Shown here in pieces: positions 1 to 7,083 of a DNA stretch of 7,525 nucleotides. The notes beneath the pieces were generated by a model. It was not told the DNA's origin, did no database searches, and saw only the letters and a program-made list of their open reading frames with translations. Numbering within the stretch: position 1 is the first letter of the stretch; the number at the start of each line of letters is the position of its first letter. A program made the position numbers and the translations under genes. Source of the stretch: Chitinophagaceae bacterium (GTDB lineage: Bacteria; Bacteroidota; Bacteroidia; Chitinophagales; Chitinophagaceae); contig CANHUK010000065.1 in the NCBI GenBank assembly GCA_947463755.1, forward strand, positions 1-7,525, given 5' to 3'.

Positions 1-1217
1 AGGCTTTTGTTGGTCACTCTTGTGCCGTAAATATTCAATTGCTCGAGACTTTTCAATCCCTCTAATTCCGCAATGCCCTGATCGCCGATTTCATTCTGAG
101 AAAGATTCAACCGAAATAATTTATCTAATGCGGCTATTTCCTCCATGTCCTCATCGGTCAATCCGCAATTGGGCAACTGCAACCAGACCAACTGTTCGCG
201 CACACGCTCCAGGACAGACAGATCCGGCTTAACCGAATCAAGGTATGTAACATCCAGCCAGGCGCCGGAGGAACTGATCCGACGCGCCTGAAAACCCGCT
301 GCCCGCAAGGCTTCCAGGTCATCCTCCGAAGCAGGCTCCGCCTTCATGTCCAGCATGGGATCCCGGTTCAACTGAAAGTAATCCGTCAGCACTTCACGCA
401 TGCGCGGATCGGGCGGCGTCTTTGCCAGGGGCATCGCAGCAGGAGCGCCTTTTTCTATCCACCATTCGAGGATGTCGCGCTGCACTTCGGTCAGTGGTGC
501 CTTCCCCTCCGTGGGCATGAACTCTTTGTGATCTGATGGTAACGATACCCGGCGGAATAACTCACTGATGGTAGGATCTCCGGGCACTACACCCGCGCCG
601 GTCTTACCCCCGCGCAGGATGGCGACATGATCCGTCAGCAACAAACCGCCCTTTTTCTTGGAAGCATTGTGACAACCCGAGCATTTGGTCTGCAGTATGG
701 GCATGACAGCGTCGGTGAAGAGGTCCGCTGAATCGATGGAAGCCGGTCTGGACGTGGTTTCCGGCGCTTCCTCTGTCAGGGTCGAGATCGAGAGATATTC
801 CGCACCATGCGTGAGCGAACCACCACCATGACCCGTGTAGATCAACAGACCAAATGTGGAAGTCACCAGGATTGTACGCAACCGATGCATCCACAGGCCT
901 GATCTTTCAAACAAATAGAAGACAGCCACCACCGAACTGAGAACAGCTAGTCCGATGCCTGACCATTTATGGATGTCCAGGGATTCTTTCGTGTAGTCGT
1001 TACCGTTAGCATGCAGATATCCTGTGAGTGCCGAGAGCATGGCCGATGCCGCAGAGGTCGTCCAGATGAGTGCCAACGTTTGTGACGAGACAGCTTCTGG
1101 GTTGAAGCGTTTCCAGATCCCCAGCAGCAGCGCACCACAGATCATCCCGATCGGCAGGTGAACCAGCAGCGGATGAAATCTTCCTAAATAAATATAAATA
1201 TCCGTCATCGATGGCAT
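1..1217 (-). CDS. DUF2231-like membrane domain, cytochrome c and leucine-rich repeat protein (3' end off window)
   Basis: I translated this by hand on the minus strand: 405 codons with no stop, running off the left edge. Residues 1-135 form a membrane domain with four predicted helices (about 17-36, 46-64, 86-104, 114-130) and the start motif HPLLVHLPIG, typical of DUF2231-like proteins. Positive residues at 37-38 and 105-114 put those loops in the cytoplasm, so both ends face the periplasm. Residues 165-262 are a cytochrome c domain with CSGCH at 179-183 and a likely axial Met at 234 (FMPTEG). Residues 300-345 form a linker leading into leucine-rich repeats of about 24 residues (from 344 to the edge, e.g. 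LNLSQNEIGDQGI). It is the third gene of the leftward operon, 9 bases after the DUF1501 stop. Start is the ATG at 1217; the ATG at 1208 is equally possible, and neither has a clear Shine-Dalgarno sequence. Likely role: membrane-anchored periplasmic electron carrier. This role is inferred. Confidence 0.87.
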   Translation of the reverse strand, partial: MPSMTDIYIYLGRFHPLLVHLPIGMICGALLLGIWKRFNPEAVSSQTLALIWTTSAASAMLSALTGYLHANGNDYTKESLDIHKWSGIGLAVLSSVVAVFYLFERSGLWMHRLRTILVTSTFGLLIYTGHGGGSLTHGAEYLSISTLTEEAPETTSRPASIDSADLFTDAVMPILQTKCSGCHNASKKKGGLLLTDHVAILRGGKTGAGVVPGDPTISELFRRVSLPSDHKEFMPTEGKAPLTEVQRDILEWWIEKGAPAAMPLAKTPPDPRMREVLTDYFQLNRDPMLDMKAEPASEDDLEALRAAGFQARRISSSGAWLDVTYLDSVKPDLSVLERVREQLVWLQLPNCGLTDEDMEEIAALDKLFRLNLSQNEIGDQGIAELEGLKSLEQLNIYGTRVTNKS

Positions 1218-1226
1218 GGGCGTCTG

Positions 1227-2684
1227 TTAGGCGAGGATGTCATGCACCACGTTGCCATGGACATCGGTCAGTCGGAAATCCCTTCCACCGAAATGAAAGG
1301 TCAGTTGTTTATGATCGATGCCCAACAGATGCAGCATCGTGGCATGCAGGTCGTGGACGGTCACGGGATTTTCCTCCACGCGATAACCATATTCGTCGGT
1401 CCGTCCGTAGACCATACCTCCGCGGACGCCGCCGCCGGCCATCCACATGCTGAAGGCGGAAGGATTGTGGTCGCGCCCATCGGTGCCCTGTGCGAAAGGT
1501 GTCCGCCCGAATTCTCCGGTCCATACAACGAGCGTATCCTCCAGCAATCCGCGGAGCTTGAGATCTTTCAGCAATCCGGCGATGGGCTTGTCGACCGCAT
1601 GGGCGTTGGCTTCGTGGCCGGCCTTGAGGTTACCGTGCTGATCCCATCTGTCGGTGCCGTTGGTCTGCGGGCAGGTAAGTTCTATGAACCGCACTCCCCG
1701 CTCCACTAGTCGCCGGGCCATCAGGCATTGCGCACCATAATTACGGGTGTGCGGATCGGTGGAATCCAGTCCATATAGTTTCTTCGTCGCTTCTGATTCT
1801 GCCTTGAATTCGGTCAGTTCCGGAATGGAGGACTGCATCCGATAGGCAAGTTCGTAGTTGCGGATGGCTGATTCGATCTCATCCCCCGCGCCTACGACCG
1901 ATTGCAGCAGGGATGCATCCTGACGGGCGAGATAGGCCAGTTTATCATCCTGGATGCCGGCGATGCTGTCGATCGGGCGGATGTTTGCGACTGGCACAGG
2001 ACCAGACCGAAGGATCGACGCCTGGAAGCCCGCCGGCAGGAAGCCGTTCTTGAAATTATCAAGTCCGCCGGGAGGGATCAGTCCACCATCGAGCACTACA
2101 TACCCGGGCAGGTTGGCATTCTCCGATCCCAGTCCGTAGTTGACCCAGGCACCCATGCTCGGCCGGCCCTGCAGTCCGCTGCCGGTATGCAGGAAGTAAT
2201 TCGCGTTAGTGTGTTCGGGAAAGTTGGAAACCATCGACCGGATCACGGTGATATCATCCGCACAGGATCCGATATGTGGAAAGAGTTCGCTGACTTCGAG
2301 TCCCGATTCACCATATCGCTGGAACGACCAGGGACTTTGGAGGATCTTGCCGACATTGTTGAACTGGGTGGCATCTACCTTGAATTTGGAGGCGGGATCC
2401 TCTCCATTCTCCAGCGCCAGTCGTGGTTTCGGGTCAAAGGAATCGACCTGTGATACGCCACCATCCATGTACAGGAAAATGATATGCTTTGCCTTGGGGA
2501 TATGCCCCGGCAGCATGATACCGCCACCTACATTGGCCAGCGCGGCTTCCAGCCCCTTACGGCGACCAGAGCAGGAGGCCAGGCTCCCAAACATGCCCAT
2601 CAGGGCGATGGAGCCGAAGCCGCAGGCGCATCGGGAGAGCATCTCGCGGCGGGATATCGGTCGTCGAACGTGCGATGGATGCAT
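1227..2684 (-). CDS. DUF1501 family Tat-exported lipoprotein
   Basis: A 485-residue protein of the DUF1501 family, which belongs to the alkaline phosphatase/sulfatase-like superfamily; no reaction is established. The N-terminus carries a twin-arginine motif (SRREML, residues 11-16), a hydrophobic stretch (22-37) and a lipobox LASC with Cys38, so it is predicted to be exported by Tat and lipid-anchored. Family motifs are DGG with VDSFDPKP (74-87), HTGSG with GRPSMGAW (166-180), DQHGN (348-352), GEFGRTP (390-396), GRDHNP (403-408) and VHDLHATMLHLLG (443-455). The Asp and His residues in these are candidate metal ligands. There is no CxPxR or SxPxR signature, so it is not a formylglycine sulfatase. 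Start at 2684 is favoured because the next Met (residue 15) would remove the RR pair. The ATG lies 3 bases after the upstream stop (TGA GCC ATG), suggesting translational coupling. Length is normal for the family. Confidence 0.93.
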   Translation of the reverse strand: MHPSHVRRPISRREMLSRCACGFGSIALMGMFGSLASCSGRRKGLEAALANVGGGIMLPGHIPKAKHIIFLYMDGGVSQVDSFDPKPRLALENGEDPASKFKVDATQFNNVGKILQSPWSFQRYGESGLEVSELFPHIGSCADDITVIRSMVSNFPEHTNANYFLHTGSGLQGRPSMGAWVNYGLGSENANLPGYVVLDGGLIPPGGLDNFKNGFLPAGFQASILRSGPVPVANIRPIDSIAGIQDDKLAYLARQDASLLQSVVGAGDEIESAIRNYELAYRMQSSIPELTEFKAESEATKKLYGLDSTDPHTRNYGAQCLMARRLVERGVRFIELTCPQTNGTDRWDQHGNLKAGHEANAHAVDKPIAGLLKDLKLRGLLEDTLVVWTGEFGRTPFAQGTDGRDHNPSAFSMWMAGGGVRGGMVYGRTDEYGYRVEENPVTVHDLHATMLHLLGIDHKQLTFHFGGRDFRLTDVHGNVVHDILA

Positions 2685-2687
2685 GGC

Positions 2688-5663
2688 TCAGGAAATAAAT
2701 ATGAATGATTTGAGATTGAAGACCGTGTGCAGATAATCCTTCCAGATCACTTGTTCGGAAACGGTCTGACCACTGCGGGCGTAGGTTTTTTTCAGGGTCT
2801 CCATGAATTCTGTCGCATCGCTGATCTCCCGGCGCGTGGGCAGACGCGAGAAACAGCGCTGCCATATCCAGCGGATCCGCGCTTCCGTCGACTTCTCCGC
2901 CTCTGCGAGAAGGCGCGCTGCGGTGCGGTCGGCCATCAGCGCAACGAAGGGATCGTTGAGCAAGATCAGCGATTGGGCGGGCACATTCGTTACCGTGCGG
3001 CGGCCAAAGGCAGAGGCGGGCATCGGCCGGTCGAAGGCCATCATGAAGGGATCTAAAAAGTTTCGACGGACCTCCAGATAGATGCTGCGTCGTCCGTTGC
3101 CATCGATGGGTCCGGACTTCCCCGGCCGACCCCTTCCGTTCATGAACGAGGTGATATGCTGGGGTACGGGCGGCCCGAACATCGTGGTGTCGATGCTTCC
3201 GGAGACGGAGAGCATCGCATCGCGGATGGCTTCGGCCTCCATACGCCGCAGGGGGTAGCTGGCGAGCAGGATGTTGCCGGGATCCTTTTGAACCGCACCG
3301 GCCACGGGCTCCACCGAACGACGAAAGGTCTCGGATGTCATGATATGGCGGATCATCCGCTTGACCGACCACCCGTCGCGCATGAAATCGATCGCGAGTT
3401 GGTCGAGCAGTTCCGGATGCGATGGCACCTTGCCCTGCATCCCAAAGTTATCTACTGTTTCCACCAGTCCTCGGCCGAAGAGATGATGCCAAATGCGGTT
3501 GACCATGATGCGGGCCGTGAGCGGATTCTTCGGATCGGTGATGGCGCGGGCCAGGGCCAGGCGTCCGCTGCCAGGCACATCCAGGTCGATCTTCGACACG
3601 GGAATAGCGGGGATGAAATGCCGCTTCACCCGCTCCGGGGATGGATCCGTGTGATTTCCACGGTGGAAGACGGGACTATTCTTCCCAAATCCCTCCGTCA
3701 CGCCGCTGATGAACTGCAGCGAATCCATGCGGGCGGACTGTATGGCTTGTGCGCGGGCCTGCAGGGCCGATAGTTCCGGCAGCCGGAGCGTTCGGGGCAA
3801 TAGGCCGCGGAGCAACCTGATGTCCGTTGGCCCTGCCTGACCGGCGGTGAAGACACGGTAGGCCGCCGGGAGCGTAACAGATGTGGACGGCCTGCGCGGC
3901 TCGAACCAATCACGGTCGTAGCGAATGGCGTATTTCACCTCGACCCAGGCATCGCGGGCCTGTTTGTAGACATGCCTGTCGTAGCTCCCGGGTAGCACTT
4001 CAACATACGCCTTGTGCCCTTTCCAGGCACTGACGGGAAAGATCAGTTTGACGGGCTGGTCGCTGTTGAGTTTCTGATCCAGGTCGCCGTAGATCGGGAA
4101 TTGTATCAACTGGAAATTATCAATGATGATCCGCACAGAGGATCTCTGTCCGGCGGCCATCACCCCGATGAAATCCCGATCGATCACGAAATCCGGCGAT
4201 CTCAGGGCGCCGAACAGATTCAATCCCAGTCGTCGGCTGGAGGCCACGCCCTCCTTCAATCCACGTAGATTACCGAGGGAATCGGTCAACGGATCGCCCA
4301 GGGTGGTGCCATCGGTGAAGGCCTGTCCGTCGCTGCGCCATCCCTGCAGGTCGGATCCGGAAAAATCCGCCAGGATGCCGGAAGCGGAATCGGGCATCAT
4401 GGGTGTGATCATGGGAGCGGAGGCGAATGAGGCCGTCGCTGAGGCACCCATCTTTGCGCTGAGCCAGACCAGGGTGAGCGCGCGCATGGAGTCCAGCACC
4501 TGCCGCTGTACCGCGGCCGACCGGCGATGCGCCGGTTCTGCGGCCGGGACGGGCGTGAACCGGGTCCCTTCCATGACGCCATAGAGCGCGTAATATTCGC
4601 GGGCACTGACGGGATCGAACTTGTGATCGTGACAACGGGCGCAGGAGATCGTGAGGGCCTGGAATGCCTTGCCGGTGACGTCGATCATATTATCGATCCG
4701 GTCGGCCTCGTCCTTTCGGATGTCCACCGGACTGTGGGTGCCTTCGGGAAGGGTATGGAAGAGGGTGGCCAGTTGAGTTTCATTCCAGGTGCCGGTGGGG
4801 TCGAGCCGCGGTGCGGGTAGTTGGTCGCCGGCGATCTGTTCGGTCACGAATCGGTCGTAAGGCAGGTCCTGGTTGAAGGCGCGGATCAGGTAATCGCGGT
4901 ATCGCCAGGCACCGGAGATGGTGTAGTCGAATTCATGCCCGCGGGTTTCGGCATACCGGATAACATCCATCCAATGTCTGGCCCATCGCTCACCGAAGCG
5001 AGGAGAGGAAAGATAGCGATCGACCATGCGTTCATAGGATCCGTCGCCCTTATCGTTCAGGTATCGTTCCAGTTCCGCCGGCGTAGGAGGCAGACCGGTC
5101 AGCACCATGGCCACCCGGCGGATCAGGGCTGTTTGATCGGCGAGGGTTCCGGGTTTGAGACCGGCTTCCTTCAATCTTGCTTCGATGAATTGGTCGACGG
5201 GATGGTCCTTGTCGTTTTTCAGGTCAGATGACTTAGGCGGAATAAAGGCCCAGTGCGGCTTCCAGCCAGCCCCCTGTTCGATCCATCGTTCCAGCAGTTT
5301 ACGTTCCCGGTCGGTCAGCGTGAGGTTGGATTCGGGCGTGGGCATCACCATTTCCGGATCCTTGTGGTTGATGCGGAAGAGCAGCAGGCTCTTGTCGGCA
5401 TGGCCGGGATCGATGGCCCGGAGGCCTTCCTTCGTGAGGGCCGTGGCACCTTCGTAGGTGTCGAGCCGAAGGCCGGCCTTTCGGCTGCCGGAGTCGGGGC
5501 CATGGCAGAGATAGCATTTCTGCACGAGGATGGGGCGGATATGATAATTGAAATCAACCTGATCCGGGATGGCCGCCTCCTCATCGCCGCAGGCGGAGAA
5601 GATGGCGATGGACAGGATCACCAGGCACGTAAACCAGGAGGTTTTTCGGGTAAGGCCTTGCAT
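2688..5663 (-). CDS. Planctomycete-type cytochrome c / DUF1549 / DUF1553 lipoprotein (PSCyt1-PSCyt2-PSD1)
   Basis: A 991-residue exported protein and first gene of the leftward operon. Residues 1-25 are a signal peptide with lipobox FSAC (Cys25). Residues 36-132 are the PSCyt1 cytochrome domain: IRPILVQKCYLCHGPD with CYLCH at 50-54, and a probable Met ligand at 105 or 107 (MVMPTP). Residues 153-362 are DUF1549/PSCyt2: LTGLPPTP at 188-195, RYAETRGHE at 236-244, and a second CxxCH, CARCHDHKFDP, at 341-351. Residues 427-600 look like a beta-rich insert (DFSGSDLQGW at 433-442) of LamG or carbohydrate-binding type; this part is inference. A short helical linker (630-652) leads to DUF1553/PSD1 (about 700-985) with NPLTARIMVNRIWHHLFG, ending in the family-typical FNLKSFIFI. 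The length is usual for this architecture. It shares a divergent 192-base upstream region with the phosphoesterase gene. The enzymatic role is unknown; redox or hydrolytic processing of a polymer in the envelope is a guess. Confidence 0.94.
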   Translation of the reverse strand: MQGLTRKTSWFTCLVILSIAIFSACGDEEAAIPDQVDFNYHIRPILVQKCYLCHGPDSGSRKAGLRLDTYEGATALTKEGLRAIDPGHADKSLLLFRINHKDPEMVMPTPESNLTLTDRERKLLERWIEQGAGWKPHWAFIPPKSSDLKNDKDHPVDQFIEARLKEAGLKPGTLADQTALIRRVAMVLTGLPPTPAELERYLNDKGDGSYERMVDRYLSSPRFGERWARHWMDVIRYAETRGHEFDYTISGAWRYRDYLIRAFNQDLPYDRFVTEQIAGDQLPAPRLDPTGTWNETQLATLFHTLPEGTHSPVDIRKDEADRIDNMIDVTGKAFQALTISCARCHDHKFDPVSAREYYALYGVMEGTRFTPVPAAEPAHRRSAAVQRQVLDSMRALTLVWLSAKMGASATASFASAPMITPMMPDSASGILADFSGSDLQGWRSDGQAFTDGTTLGDPLTDSLGNLRGLKEGVASSRRLGLNLFGALRSPDFVIDRDFIGVMAAGQRSSVRIIIDNFQLIQFPIYGDLDQKLNSDQPVKLIFPVSAWKGHKAYVEVLPGSYDRHVYKQARDAWVEVKYAIRYDRDWFEPRRPSTSVTLPAAYRVFTAGQAGPTDIRLLRGLLPRTLRLPELSALQARAQAIQSARMDSLQFISGVTEGFGKNSPVFHRGNHTDPSPERVKRHFIPAIPVSKIDLDVPGSGRLALARAITDPKNPLTARIMVNRIWHHLFGRGLVETVDNFGMQGKVPSHPELLDQLAIDFMRDGWSVKRMIRHIMTSETFRRSVEPVAGAVQKDPGNILLASYPLRRMEAEAIRDAMLSVSGSIDTTMFGPPVPQHITSFMNGRGRPGKSGPIDGNGRRSIYLEVRRNFLDPFMMAFDRPMPASAFGRRTVTNVPAQSLILLNDPFVALMADRTAARLLAEAEKSTEARIRWIWQRCFSRLPTRREISDATEFMETLKKTYARSGQTVSEQVIWKDYLHTVFNLKSFIFIS

Positions 5664-5720
5664 GCAATCTTGGGTAAGTTGGAACGCCGGCGATCGTATC
5701 CGGACAGAAATATGAATATA

Positions 5721-5752
5721 CTGATTTTCCGGGACATTTCCATGAAAATCGG
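5721..5752. promoter_or_regulatory. Inverted repeat in divergent intergenic region (candidate operator or 5' UTR hairpin)
   Basis: A perfect 7-base inverted repeat, GATTTTC (5723-5729) and GAAAATC (5744-5750), extends to 9 pairs with one G:T wobble (5721-5752). It encloses a 14-base loop that itself contains GGA/TCC arms. It sits about 58 bases upstream of the operon start codon and about 104 bases upstream of the phosphoesterase start codon, so one regulator could act on both directions. The rest of the 192-base gap contains no coding signal I trust and no clean Bacteroidota -33/-7 pair. Operator function is inference; a chance repeat is possible. Confidence 0.25.
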
Positions 5753-5855
5753 AAGCGCGGAACCTGACAGGGATGGAAACAAGGATCGATTTATTCAGGT
5801 CTCGCGTGGGAAGATTTGACGCGCTTTCCGTAGCTTTCGGTCACAACCCGACAAC

Positions 5856-6980
5856 ATGCGCCTGATCGCCTCCCTGCTCCTGCTGACCCTCGCCGTCAGT
5901 GCCTCCGCCCAGGACCACAGCCACCGGCTCACCCGGGCCCTGAAATTCCCGGATGTCGCCGGCTACAAGACCCTGAAATGCGATTTCCACCAGCACACCG
6001 TCTTTTCCGACGGCAGCGTGTGGCCGGATATCCGCGTGATGGAAGCCCTCATGGACGGTCTAGATGCCATCTCACTCACGGAACACCTGGAATACCAGCC
6101 GCATAAGCAGGACATCCCCCACCCCGACCGGAATCGCTCCTACGAACTGGCGGTACAGGAGGCGAAAAATCACGACCTGCTGATCGTTCGCGGATCGGAG
6201 ATCACCCGGAACATGCCGCCCGGTCATAATAACGCGATCTTCATCCAGGATGCCAACGGCATGTTGGTGGCTGATTCCGTCGGTGTCTTCCGCGCCGCCA
6301 AAAACCAGGGCGCCTTCATCTTCTGGAACCATCCCAACTGGACGAGTCAGCGAAAGGATGGCGTGGCCACGCTGACCGACATGCATCGGTACCTGATCCG
6401 CGAGGGGCTGCTGCATGGCATCGAAGTGGTCAATGATCATACGTATTCCGACGAGGCCCTGCAGATCGCACTCGATCATAACCTGACGATCATGGGCACG
6501 AGTGATATTCATAAACTGGTCGACTGGGAATACAAAGTTCCACAGGGTGGCCACCGGCCCATTACGCTGGTAATGGCGAAAGAACGTACCATCGAATCGA
6601 TCAAAGAAGCGCTGATGCAGCGCCGGGCCATCGCCTATTTCAAAGACATGCTGATCGGCCGTCCGGAACACCTTAACCCGCTGGTGCAGGCGAGCATCGT
6701 GATCTCCAAAGCCGCTTATGGCGGGGGGACAACTGTTCTGAACATCACGCTGGAGAACCGTTCGAGCACGCCCTTCATCCTGCGCAATACCGGCCGTTAT
6801 ACCTTCCACACGCAGGGGGATGTGATCACCGTGCCGGCCGGTGGATCGCTGGACGTTGAAGTCAAAACCATCGAGCGTTTATCAAATATCAAACTGAGTT
6901 TCGAGGTGATGAATGCCGTGACGGCGCCCGGAAAGCATCCGGTGCTGGAATGGTCGTCAGCCATCGCCGCAGGCAAATAA
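5856..6980 (+). CDS. Secreted PHP-domain phosphoesterase (Sb-PDE-like)
   Basis: A 374-residue PHP-superfamily metal-dependent phosphoesterase. Residues 1-18 are a Sec signal peptide (MRLIASLLLLT, cleavage predicted after ASA before Gln19), so the enzyme acts in the periplasm or outside. The PHP metal site is recognisable in order: DFHQHT (His45, His47), SDG (Asp52), TEH (Glu76, His77), GSE (Glu115), GHNN (His124), NHPNW (His159), NDH (His195) and SDIH (Asp217, His219). The set of ligands looks complete, so it is probably active. Residues about 275-370 form a beta-rich C-terminal domain of unknown role. It resembles proteins annotated as Sb-PDE family phosphodiesterases; that name is from memory and the substrate is not shown by the sequence. 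The ATG at 5856 is chosen because the signal peptide starts there. It is divergent from the cytochrome operon and convergent with the oxidoreductase gene. No Shine-Dalgarno sequence is evident. Confidence 0.9.
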   Translation: MRLIASLLLLTLAVSASAQDHSHRLTRALKFPDVAGYKTLKCDFHQHTVFSDGSVWPDIRVMEALMDGLDAISLTEHLEYQPHKQDIPHPDRNRSYELAVQEAKNHDLLIVRGSEITRNMPPGHNNAIFIQDANGMLVADSVGVFRAAKNQGAFIFWNHPNWTSQRKDGVATLTDMHRYLIREGLLHGIEVVNDHTYSDEALQIALDHNLTIMGTSDIHKLVDWEYKVPQGGHRPITLVMAKERTIESIKEALMQRRAIAYFKDMLIGRPEHLNPLVQASIVISKAAYGGGTTVLNITLENRSSTPFILRNTGRYTFHTQGDVITVPAGGSLDVEVKTIERLSNIKLSFEVMNAVTAPGKHPVLEWSSAIAAGK

Positions 6981-7023
6981 AAAAATGCTGCCGTCATCTT
7001 TACATGAAGAAAACGGCAGCATT
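6979..7023 (-). terminator. Intrinsic terminator for the leftward oxidoreductase gene
   Basis: Perfect 11-base inverted repeat AATGCTGCCGT (6984-6994) and ACGGCAGCATT (7013-7023) around an 18-base loop. The loop can form a further 4-pair stem (TCTT at 6997-7000 with AAGA at 7007-7010). Read on the minus strand, the GC-rich stem is followed at once by seven T (complement of 6979-6985) and then ATTT, the classic intrinsic terminator layout. It lies 61 bases past the oxidoreductase stop codon. Read on the plus strand the stem is followed by TTACGG with no T-tract, so it is a poor terminator for the phosphoesterase gene. The T-tract overlaps the TAA stop of that gene. Confidence 0.85.
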
Positions 7024-7083
7024 ACGGTAACGCACAACCGAAGTTTTGGACCGGAGATCAATTCATATCATCGATCTTCATCC

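Noticed and set aside
20..232. Small plus-strand open frame of 70 codons near the left edge
   Set aside because: Antisense to the leucine-rich repeat region, whose repeat pattern is clearly the real reading.
1227..2684. Annotation of the DUF1501 protein as a sulfatase
   Set aside because: No CxPxR or SxPxR formylglycine signature is present; only distant superfamily relationship is supported.
2557..3372. Long open frame on the minus strand (271 codons) overlapping the 3' end of the DUF1553 gene and the start of the DUF1501 gene
   Set aside because: It is out of frame with two well-conserved genes on the same strand, is rich in Arg, His and Pro as expected for a shifted reading of GC-rich DNA, and shows no recognisable motif.
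3156..3773. Open frame of 205 codons on the plus strand inside the DUF1553 gene
   Set aside because: Antisense to a conserved domain, no signal, no motif, no start context.
5815..5839. Possible Bacteroidota promoter upstream of the phosphoesterase: TTTG (5815-5818) and TAGCTTTCG (5831-5839)
   Set aside because: The second element has a mismatch to TAnnTTTG and the 12-base spacing is well below the usual spacing of about 18-20, so I do not call it.
6072..6809. Open frame of 245 codons antisense to the phosphoesterase gene
   Set aside because: It lies entirely within a gene with a complete PHP metal site and shows no domain; a codon-bias shadow is the simplest explanation.
7053..7079. Weak stem GGAGATC/GATCTTC between the convergent genes, considered as a terminator for the phosphoesterase
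   Set aside because: Only seven pairs including one G:T, a 13-base loop, and no T-tract after it.
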